Part shown: piece after piece, positions 16,522 to 26,203 of the stretch
Position numbering within the stretch: position 1 is the stretch's first letter
How the letters are laid out: every line of letters starts with the position of its first letter
Origin: Myxococcales bacterium
Lineage (GTDB): Bacteria; Myxococcota; Myxococcia; Myxococcales; 40CM-4-68-19
Assembly: GCA_020201435.1 (NCBI GenBank)
Contig: JAIVGS010000018.1
Location: forward strand, 1-42,583
DNA length: 42,583 nucleotides
Direction of reading: 5' to 3'
Program-made: the position numbers and the translations under genes
Notes under the pieces: generated by a model
Told to the model about the DNA's origin: nothing
Seen by the model: only the letters and a program-made list of their open reading frames with translations
Databases searched by the model: none

Positions 16522-17768
16522 CAGTACCTCAGCGCGGCGGTGAAGATGCCGCCGAGATCGGCCTCGCTGACGTCGCGCGGCGAGTTCCCGAGCAGCCGCT
16601 GCTGGACGAACGCGCCTTTGGTGAGCGCGCTCAGGTCGTTTCCGGTGTAGCCGACGGCGCCGATGCCGTTTGGGACCCGCGTCGCCTGCATCGCCTTCTC
16701 GAGCGCGCGGGCGACGAGCTCGCCGGCATCGTTCGGCGTCGCGCCGCGGAGGTCGGCGCCGAGAAGCGCCGCTGCTTCGAGATGCCGCTCGGGACACGCG
16801 CTCGCGGTGAACCGGAATGCCGCCGGCGCGCTGACGACGACCGAGACGCCGTGCGGGACCATCGGCTCGTCCTGCGGGTACCCGGACATGCGGAACTCGC
16901 GCACCAGGCCGGCGACCGAGTACGCCATCGCGTGCGGCACGTGGACGCCGGCGTTGCCGAAGGCGATCCCGGCGAGCGTGGCGGCCCACGAGAGCTTTTC
17001 GCGCGCTTGCAAGTCGCCCTGGACTGCCTCGACGAGGTGCGCGCCGCAGAGCCGGAGCGCCTCGCGGCTGCCCATGTCGCTCCACGGGTTCGCGCCCTGG
17101 CTCATCGGCCGAGGGCCTTTCGCCCGGGCGGTGAACGGCCGCGCGGTGTACGACTCGAGCGCGTGGCAGAGGACGTCGAAGCCGCTCGCGGCGACGACTT
17201 CAGCCGGGAGGGTCGCGGTGCACGACGGATCGACGAGCGCGAGCGTGGGCCGCAGGCGGGGCGAGGCGATGCCGGTCTTGGCTCTCAGCGAAAGGACGTC
17301 GCAGACCGCGATGCCGGTGGTCTCGCTGCCGGTGCCGCACGTCGTCGGGCAGGCGATGTGCGGCGGCAAGGCTCCCGGTACCGGCGCGCCCTCGCCGACC
17401 GGCTTGTTCACGTACCTGAGGAATTCGGCCGGATGGGTCGCGTAGAGCGCGGCGGCCTTGCAGGTGTCGATCACCGAGCCGCCGCCGACCGAGATGTAGC
17501 CGTCGAACCTGCCTTCGGCCGCGAAGCGGGCTGCGTTCCTGAACGAGACGTCGGTCGGCTCGACGTTGACCTCGGCGTAGACCTCCGCATCGACTTGCCG
17601 GAGCACCGCGGCCACGTGCGGCGAGTCCTTCAGGCGCGGGTCGGTGAAGAGCGCGACGCGCTTGCAGCCGAGGGCGCGCGCATGATCGCCGGCTTCCGAG
17701 AGCGCGCCGTGGCCGAAGACGATGCGCGGCGCCTCGATCGCGAATGCCGTCTCGTGCCAGCACGTCAT
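16518..17768 (-). CDS. Iron-containing alcohol dehydrogenase, hydroxyacid-oxoacid transhydrogenase-like
   Basis: A 416-residue type III Fe-dependent dehydrogenase. [16 protein letters not shown] binds the nucleotide, TCGTGSETT contacts it, and metal ligands appear in [17 protein letters not shown] and in the later [16 protein letters not shown]. The C-terminal [15 protein letters not shown] and [24 protein letters not shown] match mitochondrial ADHFE1-type transhydrogenases, which couple 4-hydroxybutyrate oxidation to 2-oxoglutarate reduction. The exact substrate is inferred. The ATG at 17768 gives the natural start [15 protein letters not shown]; another ATG lies six codons upstream. It is coupled to the thioesterase gene. 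Confidence 0.85.
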   Translation of the reverse strand: MTCWHETAFAIEAPRIVFGHGALSEAGDHARALGCKRVALFTDPRLKDSPHVAAVLRQVDAEVYAEVNVEPTDVSFRNAARFAAEGRFDGYISVGGGSVIDTCKAAALYATHPAEFLRYVNKPVGEGAPVPGALPPHIACPTTCGTGSETTGIAVCDVLSLRAKTGIASPRLRPTLALVDPSCTATLPAEVVAASGFDVLCHALESYTARPFTARAKGPRPMSQGANPWSDMGSREALRLCGAHLVEAVQGDLQAREKLSWAATLAGIAFGNAGVHVPHAMAYSVAGLVREFRMSGYPQDEPMVPHGVSVVVSAPAAFRFTASACPERHLEAAALLGADLRGATPNDAGELVARALEKAMQATRVPNGIGAVGYTGNDLSALTKGAFVQQRLLGNSPRDVSEADLGGIFTAALRYW

Positions 17769-17774
17769 GCCCGC

Positions 17775-17920
17775 TCGTACTACCATGCGGCAATCGCCGC
17801 GACGAATTGGCAGGAGAAGGTCGATCCCGGCGAGACACAGCGGTTCGAGCGCTACGCCGAGCAGCTGCGCGAGATGCGGCGGAAGAACGCGCGCGGAGGA
17901 GTCCCGTCGGCAACATGATG
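17775..17920 (+). pseudogene. Possible gene fragment, unrecognised
   Basis: Between the dehydrogenase and tesB genes the plus strand can be read as [19 protein letters not shown] followed by a charged helix ending [10 protein letters not shown] and a TGA. The composition is protein-like, unlike most shadow frames here, but no start codon sits just upstream and no family was recognised. It may be the N-terminal stub of a lost gene. Otherwise the 17,769-17,980 gap shows nothing. Confidence 0.25.
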
Positions 17921-17980
17921 CGCAACCCGGCGTATCGCGTCTCGACGCGAGGAACGCCACGCCGCGCCGGAGCCGGCCGG

Positions 17981-18850
17981 CTACCGCGAAGCTTCGCGCA
18001 TCAGACCTTCCTGGGCGACGCTGGCGACGAGGCGGCCGGAGCGGTCGTAGATCGCGCCGCGCGCGAAACCGCGAGCGGCCTGCGCGGTCGGCGAGTCCAT
18101 CACGTAGAGCAGCCAGTCGTCGACGCGCGCGTCGCGGTGGAACCACATCGCGTGATCGATGCTGGCGACGATCATCTGGCCGCCGTACCAGCTCTTGCCG
18201 TGCGGGCGCAGCGCGGTCGGGATCAAGTTGTTGTCGGAGGCGTAGGCGAGAAGGCAGCGGTGCAGCATCGGGTCGTCGGGCACCTTGTCGATGGTGCGGA
18301 ACCAGACCGATTGCGACGGCGCGCTCCTGCCCGGCTTGAGCGGGTTCCACGGCTCGATCGGGCGGAAATCGATCGGCATCGGCCGGCGCACGGCTTCGCG
18401 GATTTTTTCGGGCAGCTCGCCCGCCTCCGTCAGCCAGCGCTCGCGCAGCTCGGTGCTCGACGGCAGGTTCTCGGGCGGCGGCGCCTCCGGCATCGGCGGC
18501 TGATGCTCGAGGCCCGGCTCGGGCACCTGGAACGACGCGATCATCGAGAAGATCGGCCGGCCGTGCTGGATCGCCTGTACCCGGCGCGCGCTGAAGCTGC
18601 GGCCGTCGCGGATGCGGTCGACCTCGTAGACGATCGGCGCGGCCATGTCGCCGGGGAGGAGGAAATACGCGTGCAGCGAATGCGCGACGCGGCCCTCGAC
18701 CGTGCGGCCGGCGGCCACCAGCGCCTGGCCGATGACCTGTCCGCCGAAGACGCTCTTGCCGCCGAGATCGGCCGACTGGCCGCGGAAGAGGTTCACCTCC
18801 AGCGGCTCGAGATCGAGCTGGTCGATCAGCTCCTCGAGGGTCTTTTCCAT
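17981..18850 (-). CDS. tesB: Acyl-CoA thioesterase II (TesB)
   Basis: A 289-residue double hotdog protein of normal TesB length. The N-terminal domain holds [21 protein letters not shown] and [12 protein letters not shown]; the second holds [19 protein letters not shown], with the catalytic Asp of the family, and [20 protein letters not shown], and ends in GLMREASR. It hydrolyses medium- and long-chain acyl-CoA to free acid and CoA. Its ATG lies two bases after the stop of the upstream quinone oxidoreductase, so the two share a transcript. Confidence 0.95.
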   Translation of the reverse strand: MEKTLEELIDQLDLEPLEVNLFRGQSADLGGKSVFGGQVIGQALVAAGRTVEGRVAHSLHAYFLLPGDMAAPIVYEVDRIRDGRSFSARRVQAIQHGRPIFSMIASFQVPEPGLEHQPPMPEAPPPENLPSSTELRERWLTEAGELPEKIREAVRRPMPIDFRPIEPWNPLKPGRSAPSQSVWFRTIDKVPDDPMLHRCLLAYASDNNLIPTALRPHGKSWYGGQMIVASIDHAMWFHRDARVDDWLLYVMDSPTAQAARGFARGAIYDRSGRLVASVAQEGLMREASR

Positions 18851-18852
18851 GC

Positions 18853-19821
18853 CTACGGAACGAGTAACAGCTTCCCGGTCGTCTTGCGCGAGGCGAGAAG
18901 CTCGTGGGCCTCCTTCGCGTTCTCGAGCGGGAAGCTCTTTTCGATCCGCAGCTTCAAGTCGCCGCGCTCGATCGCGCCGAGGACCGCGCCCGCGCGGGTG
19001 ACGAGCTCGTCGCGCGTCAGCACGTACGTCTGGAGCGTCGGGCGGGTCAGGTAGAGCGAGCCGCCGCCGGACAGCAGCTGCGCATCGATCGGCGGGATCG
19101 GCCCGCTGCTCTGGCCGAACAGGACCAGCATGCCGCGCGGGCGCAGGGACTTGAGCGATTTCTCCCAGGTGTCCTTGCCCACCGAGTCATAGACGACGTG
19201 CACGCCCGCGCCGCCCGTCAGCCGCTTCACCTCGGCCTCGAAGTCCTGCGAACGGTAGTCGATGCACTCGTGCGCGCCGGCCTCTTTCGCAAGCTTCACT
19301 TTTTCCGGACCGCCGGCGGTGCCGATCACCTGCGCCCCGGCGCGGCGCGCGAGCTGGCAGAAGAGCTGTCCCACTCCGCCGGCCGCGGCATGGATCAGGC
19401 AGGCGTGGCCGGGGCGGAGCGGGAAGGTGTCGGTGACGAGGTAGTGCGCGGTCATGCCCTGCAGCATCGCGGCCGCGGCGCTCTTCGAGTCGAGCCTCGA
19501 CGGCACCGGCACGAGCCTCGCCGCGGGGATCGCCTGGTGCGACGCGTACGAGCCTATCGGCCCTGCCCACGCGACCCGATCGCCGGTCTTCACTTCAGTG
19601 GCGCCCGGGCCGACCGCCTCGACGACGCCGGCCCCTTCCTGACCCTGCGTGAACGGCAGCGGCAGCTTGTACACGCCCATGCGCTGGTAGATGTCGATGA
19701 AGTTGACGCCGATGGCTTCGATACGGACCAGCGCCTGCCCCGCGCCCGGCTGCGGCGCGGGCGCCTCGACGAGCTTCATCACTTCCGGACCGCCGGGGGA
19801 CTCGATACGGATGGCTTTCAT
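18853..19821 (-). CDS. NADPH:quinone oxidoreductase, zinc-free medium-chain dehydrogenase
   Basis: A 322-residue MDR enzyme. The N-terminus [19 protein letters not shown] and the segment [14 protein letters not shown] are typical of the Qor group; [19 protein letters not shown] is the dinucleotide-binding motif. The catalytic-zinc cysteines of alcohol dehydrogenases are absent. It reduces quinones or enones with NADPH. It is the first gene of a leftward pair with tesB. Confidence 0.93.
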   Translation of the reverse strand: MKAIRIESPGGPEVMKLVEAPAPQPGAGQALVRIEAIGVNFIDIYQRMGVYKLPLPFTQGQEGAGVVEAVGPGATEVKTGDRVAWAGPIGSYASHQAIPAARLVPVPSRLDSKSAAAAMLQGMTAHYLVTDTFPLRPGHACLIHAAAGGVGQLFCQLARRAGAQVIGTAGGPEKVKLAKEAGAHECIDYRSQDFEAEVKRLTGGAGVHVVYDSVGKDTWEKSLKSLRPRGMLVLFGQSSGPIPPIDAQLLSGGGSLYLTRPTLQTYVLTRDELVTRAGAVLGAIERGDLKLRIEKSFPLENAKEAHELLASRKTTGKLLLVP

Positions 19822-19908
19822 GCCGCCTTCACGCCACTAGAACGGGCGTTCGTCAAGGCTTGCGCGCGCCGGGAGTTCGTCCCGGCGCGCGCGACGTGCG
19901 ACGTGCGA

Positions 19909-20142
19909 CTACCACCGGTCGCGCAGGTACCCGTGGCGCAGCAGCCACAGCCGCCGCATCCGCTCGCGGCGCAGGCGCTCGAACCGCTGGTGCGCGCGGA
20001 ATTCGCGGCCGTAGCGGCCGTCGCGGTATGCCATCGCCGGCTGCTGGTAGTACCCCTCGGCGTGCGCCGGGGCGGCGGCGAGGGTGAGCGCCGCGGTTCC
20101 TGCGGTGACTGCGGTGAGAATGCCGAACACGATGCGCTTCAT
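19909..20142 (-). CDS. Small secreted basic protein
   Basis: A 77-residue protein with a signal peptide (MKRIVFGILTAVTAGTAALT, cleaved after PAHA) and a short mature part rich in Arg and Tyr (YYQQPAMAYRDGRYGREF). No family recognised. It stands alone in the gap between the quinone oxidoreductase and aminotransferase genes. An AGGAGG-type site lies about 6 bases before the ATG. Periplasmic or outer-membrane location is inferred. Confidence 0.65.
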   Translation of the reverse strand: MKRIVFGILTAVTAGTAALTLAAAPAHAEGYYQQPAMAYRDGRYGREFRAHQRFERLRRERMRRLWLLRHGYLRDRW

Positions 20143-20178
20143 GGCTTCCTCCTGGTTGATGGAGGAGAGACCGGCGGC

Positions 20179-20211
20179 TCGGTTCGGTTATTTGCCTTTG
20201 CAACGAACCGA
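20179..20211. terminator. 8-bp inverted repeat downstream of the aminotransferase gene
   Basis: TCGGTTCG at 20179-20186 pairs exactly with CGAACCGA at 20204-20211 across a 17-base loop. It lies between the 3' end of the aminotransferase (minus strand) and the start of the small secreted protein gene, so it could end the first transcript or bind a regulator of the second. No U-tract. Confidence 0.4.
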
Positions 20212-20215
20212 AACA

Positions 20216-21406
20216 TCAGGCAGCGGCGGCGGAAAGACGCCTTTCCGCGCAGGCGCCGACGATCGACATGCCCTTCGCGATCAGCTCCGGCGGACGATTG
20301 GAGAAATTGAGCCGCAGCGTGTTGCGGCGCGGCTCGTGCGGATAGAACGGCGCGCCGGGGACGAAGGCGACCTTCTCGCGCATGGCGTCGTCGAGAAGCT
20401 GGGCGGCGTCGATGCCGGTGGGAAGCTCCGCCCAGACGAAGAGCCCGCCCTCCGGCCGCGTGTAGCGGGTGCCCTTCGGGAAGCTGCGCTCGATCGAGGC
20501 CAGCATCGCCGCGCAGCGCTCGCCGTAGACTCCGCGCAGCTCGCGCAGGTGCCGCTCGTAGTCGTAGGTCTCGAGCATCCGCGCCACCGCGCGCTGCGAG
20601 AGGACGCCGGTGTGGAGATCGGCGGCCTGCTTGGCGATCACCAGAGCCTTGACGGTCTCCTCGTCGGCGATCGCGTACCCCAGCCGCAGTCCGGGCGCGA
20701 GCGTCTTGGAGAAGGAACCGAGGTGGATGACCGGCGCGTGCCGGTCGAGGCCGGCGAGCGGCGGGAGCGCGACGCCGGAGTAGCGCAGCTCGCCGTAGGG
20801 ATCGTCCTCGAGGATCGCGACGCGGTGATCGCGGGCGAGCCGGACCAGCGCGAGGCGCCGTGCGAGCGTCAGCGTCGTGCCGCGGGGATTCTGGAAATTC
20901 GGCACCAGGTAGATGAAGCGTGCGCGCGTCTGCCGCAGGAGCTCCTCGAGCTGGTCGACGCGCATCCCTTCCTCGTCGGTGCCGACCACCGCGAAGCGCG
21001 CGTCGTAGATGCTGAAAGACTGCAGCGCCGCCAGGTACGACGGCTCCTCGACCACCACCACGTCGCCCGGATCGATCAGCGCCTTGCCGACCAGGTCGAT
21101 GCCCTGCTGCGATCCGGCCGTGATCAGCACCTGCTCCGGATCGCAGGCCAGCCCCCGCTGCGTCATCCGCTCAGCGACCCACGCGCGCAACGGGCCGAAT
21201 CCCTCGGTGGCGCCGTACTGCAGCGCGCTCGCTCCCTCTTTCGCGAGGACGTCGGCGTGCGCGCGGGCCATCGCTTCCACCGGAAACATCTCCGGCGCAG
21301 GCAGGCCGCCGGCGAACGAGAGGACGTCGGGCCGTTCGGTCACCTTGAGCATTTCGCGGATCGGCGAAGTGTGGACGCGCGACATCCGCCTGGCCAGCTC
21401 GATCAT
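20216..21406 (-). CDS. PLP-dependent class I aminotransferase (2-aminoadipate/aromatic type)
   Basis: A 396-residue fold-type I aminotransferase. SFAGGLPAPEMFPVEAM is the N-terminal signature of the LysN/aromatic group, EEPSYLAALQ and VPNFQNPRGTTL are the conserved PLP-domain segments, and IHLGSFSKTLAPGLRLGY holds the PLP-binding Lys. It moves an amino group between an amino acid and a 2-oxo acid. Its ATG overlaps the stop of the upstream Lrp-type regulator (ATGA, 21403-21406), which suggests that the regulator controls it and senses the related amino acid. Confidence 0.93.
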   Translation of the reverse strand: MIELARRMSRVHTSPIREMLKVTERPDVLSFAGGLPAPEMFPVEAMARAHADVLAKEGASALQYGATEGFGPLRAWVAERMTQRGLACDPEQVLITAGSQQGIDLVGKALIDPGDVVVVEEPSYLAALQSFSIYDARFAVVGTDEEGMRVDQLEELLRQTRARFIYLVPNFQNPRGTTLTLARRLALVRLARDHRVAILEDDPYGELRYSGVALPPLAGLDRHAPVIHLGSFSKTLAPGLRLGYAIADEETVKALVIAKQAADLHTGVLSQRAVARMLETYDYERHLRELRGVYGERCAAMLASIERSFPKGTRYTRPEGGLFVWAELPTGIDAAQLLDDAMREKVAFVPGAPFYPHEPRRNTLRLNFSNRPPELIAKGMSIVGACAERRLSAAAA

Positions 21407-21867
21407 GACGCCTCCTGCAGCGGCACGGCGGTGGTCTCCTTGACCGTCGCCAGCACGATGGTGGTGGTGGTGCGGGTCACGCCGGCCAGCCGGCGCAACG
21501 TGTTCGACAACAGCTCGTCGAGCGCGCCGGTGTCGCGGGCGACGACCTTGAGCAGGTAGGAATCGAGCCCGGCGACCCGGTGACACTCGAGCACTTCGGG
21601 GATCTGCTGGATCTTCTTCGTGAACACGTCGTGATGGCGCGGATGGGCGATGCGAACGCCGATGAAGGCGCGGATGTCGTTGCCCAGCGCGCGCGGGTTG
21701 AGGCGGGCGACGTATCCCTGGATGGCGCCGCTCGCGTCGAGCTTGCGGATCCGGTCGGCGACCGAGGGTTGCGAAAGGCCGACTTCCGACGCGATCTGCA
21801 CCTGGGTGGTGCGCGCGTCGCGCTGCAGGAGATCGAGTATCCTATAATCTATAGGATCTAATTTCAT
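21403..21867 (-). CDS. Lrp/AsnC family transcriptional regulator
   Basis: A 154-residue regulator: an N-terminal winged helix (MKLDPIDYRILDLLQRDART, IASEVGLSQPSVADRIRKLDASGAI) and a C-terminal RAM/AsnC ligand domain (HRVAGLDSYLLKVVARD, TRTTTTIVLATVKETT). Such proteins form octamers that bind several spaced sites and respond to amino acids. It is coupled to the aminotransferase gene. Its own promoter region holds candidate binding sites, one of them within its first codons. The upstream transcript would be nearly leaderless. Confidence 0.95.
   Translation of the reverse strand: MKLDPIDYRILDLLQRDARTTQVQIASEVGLSQPSVADRIRKLDASGAIQGYVARLNPRALGNDIRAFIGVRIAHPRHHDVFTKKIQQIPEVLECHRVAGLDSYLLKVVARDTGALDELLSNTLRRLAGVTRTTTTIVLATVKETTAVPLQEAS
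21839..21857. promoter_or_regulatory. Palindrome in the first codons of the Lrp gene, candidate autoregulatory operator
   Basis: ATCCTATA and TATAGGAT form a perfect 8-bp inverted repeat around ATC. A further half site, TATAGGAC, lies at 21881-21888, 31 bases (about three helical turns) away on the same face, overlapping the -10 box. This AT-rich, helically phased pattern is what Lrp-family octamers bind. It is an outlier in an otherwise GC-rich sequence. Confidence 0.6.
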
Positions 21868-21878
21868 TTCACCATTTT

Positions 21879-21907
21879 GATATAGGACTTTGCCCCACAT
21901 TGTGCAA
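21879..21907 (-). promoter_or_regulatory. Sigma-70-like promoter of the Lrp gene
   Basis: Read on the minus strand: -35 TTGCAC (21907-21902), a 17-base spacer, and -10 TATATC (21884-21879). Transcription would start near 21872, only about five bases before the ATG. Both boxes overlap inverted-repeat half sites. Confidence 0.5.
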
Positions 21908-21919
21908 GTGGGCACAATG
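21898..21919. promoter_or_regulatory. Inverted repeat CATTGTGC-N6-GCACAATG in the Lrp/VOC divergent region
   Basis: A perfect 8-bp inverted repeat with a six-base spacer, overlapping the -35 box of the Lrp promoter and lying just before the VOC gene start at 21925. It is unlike the TATAGGA sites, so a second regulator may act here. Confidence 0.55.
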
Positions 21920-21924
21920 CGCCG

Positions 21925-22296
21925 ATGCACAAGAGCCGGCTGGCGACGTTCGTCATCGATTGCGAGACCGGGGATCTCGAGGCCGCGGCGCGATTCTGGA
22001 GCGCGGCCCTCGGGCGCGCGGTTTCGACCACCAACGATCCCGGTTATCTCGAGCTCGCCACCAGGGCCGAGGAGCCGCAGCTGCTGGTCCAGAAAGTACC
22101 CCACCCGAGCCGGGTCCATCTCGACATCGAGTCCGACGATCTCGAGGGCGAGGTGCGGCGGCTGGAGGCGCTGGGCGCAAAGCGCGTCGCGTTCGTCAAG
22201 CGCTGGTGGGTGATGGAGGCGCCGACCGGCCAGCGGTTCTGCGTGGTGAATCCGCAGCGCGGACCGCTGACGGATCGCGTGAACGAGTGGTCCTGA
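21925..22296 (+). CDS. Glyoxalase/VOC superfamily protein
   Basis: A 123-residue VOC protein of the glyoxalase_6 type: TFVIDCETGDLEAAARFWSAALG at the N-terminus, GYLELATRAEEPQLLVQKV, RVHLDIESDDLEGEVRRLEALGA, and MEAPTGQRFCVVNPQRG at the end, the usual betaalphabetabetabeta modules. The function is probably resistance or detoxification; the substrate is unknown. It is the first gene of a rightward run and divergent from lrp. Confidence 0.88.
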   Translation: MHKSRLATFVIDCETGDLEAAARFWSAALGRAVSTTNDPGYLELATRAEEPQLLVQKVPHPSRVHLDIESDDLEGEVRRLEALGAKRVAFVKRWWVMEAPTGQRFCVVNPQRGPLTDRVNEWS

Positions 22297-23156
22297 AGCC
22301 ATGGGCTGCGGAGCGCGCCGTCGACGCGGCGCTCGCGCGCGAGCTGATCGGCAGGCAATTTCCGCAGCTCGCGCGGGCGCGCGTCGAGCCGGTGGGCGAA
22401 GGCTGGGACAACACCGTCTTCAGCGTCGACGGAACCTACGTCTTCCGCTTTCCGCGCCGCCGGATCGCGGTGCAGTCGATCGAGCGCGAGATCGTCGTGC
22501 TGCCGCAGATCGCGGCGCGCTTGCCGCTGCCGATCCCGGTTCCGGAGATGATCGGCGCGCCGGAAGACCGCTTTCCCTGGCCGTTCGCCGGGTATCGGAT
22601 GCTGCCGGGACGCACCGCCGATCAGGCCGCGCTCTCCGTCGACCGACGCACTGCCGCCGCTCCGACACTGGCGAAATTCCTGCGAGCCCTGCACGCGGTT
22701 CCACTCGACGCAGGGCGCGATTCGATCGACCGCCTCGACGCGACCCGCCTGCGCGACCGCACCAGCGAGTGGCTGCGCGAGCTCGATCTGCCGCCGCCGC
22801 CGTGGTTCGAGGAGCCGGTGCGCGCGCCGGTGCCGCGCGCTCTGGTGCACGGCGATCTTCACGCGCGGCAGATCCTGATCGATTCCGCGGGCGCCGTCTG
22901 CGGCGTGATCGACTGGGGCGACGTGCACTTCGGCGATCCGGCGTGCGATTTCGCGGTCGCCTGGACGTTCCTTCCGCCGCAGGGCCGGGCGAAGTTTCGT
23001 TCGGAATACGGTTCGATCGACGACGAGACCTGGCGGCTCGCCCGGCTGCGCGGCCTCCATCTCTCCGCCGCCCTCGCCGTCTACGCGAGAGGCATCTCCG
23101 ACGAACAGCTGTTCCGCGAGGCGCTGGCCGCGCTCGATTTCGTGCGCATCTCTTGA
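22287..23156 (+). CDS. Aminoglycoside phosphotransferase (APH) family protein
   Basis: A 289-residue APH/choline-kinase-like fold. GEGWDNTVFSVDGTYVFRFP is the nucleotide-binding N-lobe, LVHGDLHARQILID the catalytic loop with its Asp (HGDLH), and GVIDWGDVHFGDPACDFAV the metal-binding Asp segment. Many members are not resistance enzymes, so the substrate is open. The GTG at 22287 lies inside the end of the VOC gene, so the two are co-translated; no better start was seen. Confidence 0.85.
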   Translation: MVLKPWAAERAVDAALARELIGRQFPQLARARVEPVGEGWDNTVFSVDGTYVFRFPRRRIAVQSIEREIVVLPQIAARLPLPIPVPEMIGAPEDRFPWPFAGYRMLPGRTADQAALSVDRRTAAAPTLAKFLRALHAVPLDAGRDSIDRLDATRLRDRTSEWLRELDLPPPPWFEEPVRAPVPRALVHGDLHARQILIDSAGAVCGVIDWGDVHFGDPACDFAVAWTFLPPQGRAKFRSEYGSIDDETWRLARLRGLHLSAALAVYARGISDEQLFREALAALDFVRIS

Positions 23157-23198
23157 GCGCGGCGCGCATCCAACCGCGACACTTCGGAGGTCTCGCAC

Positions 23199-23791
23199 AT
23201 GAAGCTCTACGTCAAGCCGGGCGCCTGCTCGCTCTCTCCCCACATCGTCACCCGCGAAGCGGGGTTTAATGTCGACGTCGTCCGCGCGGATACGAAGTCG
23301 GCGGATTTCCAGAAGATCAATCCGAAGGGCTACGTGCCGGTCCTGCAGCTCGACGACGGGCAGACGCTGACCGAGGGCGTGGCGATCGTGCAGTACCTCG
23401 CCGACCACAAGCCCGAGGCGCAGCTCGCGCCGAAGAACGGGACGCTCGAGCGCTACCGGCTGCAGGAGTGGCTCAACTACATCGCGACCGAGATGCACAA
23501 GGGCTTCTCGCCGCTGTTTCGCAAGCCGCCGGCCGAGTTCAAGCAGGTGCTGATCGACGGCCTTTCGCAGAAGCTCGCCTTCCTCGACGGGCATCTGCAG
23601 AAGAACCAGTTCCTGATGGGCGAGCGGTTCACCATCGCCGATGCGTACCTGTTCACGATCCTGACCTGGGCGCCGGGGCAGGGCCTCGAGCTGTCGCGTT
23701 GGCCGGCGTTGAAAGCGTACTTCGACCGGATCGGATCGCGGCCGGCGGTGAAGACCGCGCTGGAGACCGAGCAGAAGCTGAGGGCGACGGC

Positions 23792-23795
<4 letters not shown>
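23199..23795 (+). CDS. Glutathione S-transferase
   Basis: A 198-residue bacterial (beta-class-like) GST. The N-terminal thioredoxin fold reads [21 protein letters not shown], with Cys 10 in the CSLSPH motif that beta-class enzymes use, and [21 protein letters not shown], which holds the cis-Pro and glutathione-binding residues. The helical C-terminal domain ends with [17 protein letters not shown]. It conjugates glutathione to electrophiles. GGAGG precedes the ATG. Its stop overlaps the next gene by four bases (GTGA). Confidence 0.95.
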
Positions 23796-24784
<989 letters not shown>

Positions 24785-24789
24785 TCGAA

Positions 24790-25224
24790 TTGATCGTGCT
24801 CATCGGGCTTCCCGCCTCGGGGAAGACCAGCTTCCACCGCGAGCGCTTCGGCGCGACGCACGCGCTGGTGAGCAAGGATCTGTTGCCGCGCGGCGCCCGG
24901 CAGGGACCCGAGCTCGAGCGGGCGCTGGCGAAAGGCGCCTCGGTCGTCGTCGACAACACCAATCCGCGGGTGGTCGATCGCCAGCCGCTGATCGCGCTCG
25001 CGCGCCGATTCGGCGCGCGCGTGATCGGTTACTTTTTTCCCCCCGACGTCGGCGAGAGCCTGAAACGCAACCAGGCGCGCACCGAGAAGCGGATTCCCAA
25101 GGTCGCGATCTTTCTCGCCGCCAAGCGGATGCAGCGACCGTCTCTCGTCGAGGGATTCGACGAGCTCTACGAGGTACGGCTCGCCGGCGGCGGCGGCTTC
25201 GAGGTCCGCAGCCTGACCACCTGA
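24790..25224 (+). CDS. P-loop ATP-binding kinase-like protein
   Basis: A 144-residue single-domain P-loop protein of the polynucleotide-kinase/zeta-toxin-like type. GLPASGKTSFHRERF is the Walker A motif, VVVDNTNPRVVDRQPLI the conserved Asp-Asn-Thr-Asn segment, and later KRIPKVAIFLAAKRMQRPS the lid region. It probably phosphorylates a small molecule, nucleotide or nucleic-acid end; not determined. It starts with TTG (or GTG at 24796) directly after the aldo/keto reductase. Confidence 0.78.
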   Translation: MIVLIGLPASGKTSFHRERFGATHALVSKDLLPRGARQGPELERALAKGASVVVDNTNPRVVDRQPLIALARRFGARVIGYFFPPDVGESLKRNQARTEKRIPKVAIFLAAKRMQRPSLVEGFDELYEVRLAGGGGFEVRSLTT

Positions 25225-25285
25225 TCGGCGATCACGACTTGCCGCCGCCCACGAAGACGATGCTTGTTTGTGCAATAGTGCGCCG

Positions 25286-26203
25286 GTGCGCGTCTACACC
25301 GGTCTCGACGTGCAGTCCGACTTCGGCGGGCGCTTTCCCTGGAAAAGCCGCCTGGTCGAGGTCGATCACGGCATCCGCCAGGCAGTCGTCGACGAGGGGC
25401 CCCGCTCCGGCTTGACCTTTCTGCTGCTGCACGGCAATCCGACCTGGGGCTTTCTGTATCGAAAGTTCATCGAGCGCCTGTCGAAGAGCTACCGCGTCAT
25501 CGCTCCCGATCACGCGGGTTTCGGCCGCAGCGACAAGCCGCGCGATCCGCGGTGGTACACGCTCGATCGCCACATCTCGAATCTGGGCAAGGTGGTCTCC
25601 GCCCTCAAGGCCGACCGCATCGTCCCGGTGATGCAGGATTGGGGCGGACCGATCGGGATGGGCTGGGCCATCCGCAATCCGGAAAAAGTCGCCGGCGTGG
25701 TGGTGCTCAACACCGCCGCGTTCGTGCGCGATCCGCCGGTGAAGCTGCCGTGGATCTTCAAGTTCCTCGTCCTCGGCAAGGGCGGCTGGAAGCGCGCCAC
25801 GCAGTCGAACATCTTCGTCGAATTCCTCCTCGCGCGCGGAGGGCCGCGGAAGCTGACCGACGAGGAGCTGGACCCTTATCGCGCTCCGTTCCCGACCCCC
25901 GACGATCGGGTCGGCATCGCCCGCTTTCCGCAGCTGATCCCGGAGACCAGGAAGCAGGGGCACGAGTCGTGGGCGACGATGGCCCATGTCGAGGACGGGC
26001 TCGTGCGCCTGAGGGAAAAGCCGGCGTTGATCTGCTGGGCGCTCAAGGATCGTGCCTTCCGCAAGGCTGCGCTGCAGCGCTGGCAGCACGTCTTCACGCG
26101 CGTCGACGGACCGCATCTCTTGCCGCACGCGGGGCACTTCCTGCAGGAAGACGCGCCGGGGGCGATCCTCGACCAGATCGAGCGCTGGGCCGCGACGCTT
26201 TGA
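25286..26203 (+). CDS. Alpha/beta hydrolase, haloalkane-dehalogenase-like
   Basis: HGNPTWGFLYRKF is the oxyanion-hole motif, PVMQDWGGPIGMGW the nucleophile elbow with Asp followed by the halide-site Trp, CWALKDRAF the probable acid, and HAGHFLQEDAPG the catalytic His. The nucleophile is Asp, not Ser, so it is in the dehalogenase/epoxide-hydrolase group. HLD-III members such as OleB are now known as beta-lactone decarboxylases, so dehalogenase activity is only one option. The GTG at 25286 gives the best start; TTG at 25268 is the alternative. Confidence 0.85.
   Translation: MRVYTGLDVQSDFGGRFPWKSRLVEVDHGIRQAVVDEGPRSGLTFLLLHGNPTWGFLYRKFIERLSKSYRVIAPDHAGFGRSDKPRDPRWYTLDRHISNLGKVVSALKADRIVPVMQDWGGPIGMGWAIRNPEKVAGVVVLNTAAFVRDPPVKLPWIFKFLVLGKGGWKRATQSNIFVEFLLARGGPRKLTDEELDPYRAPFPTPDDRVGIARFPQLIPETRKQGHESWATMAHVEDGLVRLREKPALICWALKDRAFRKAALQRWQHVFTRVDGPHLLPHAGHFLQEDAPGAILDQIERWAATL

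Noticed and set aside
17775-17920. Catalase-like N-terminal fragment
   Set aside because: The residue pattern was only faintly suggestive and no decisive motif is present, so it is listed as an unrecognised fragment.
22287-23156. Antibiotic-resistance gene
   Set aside because: The APH fold is clear, but distant members act on many small molecules. Nothing in the sequence points to aminoglycosides.
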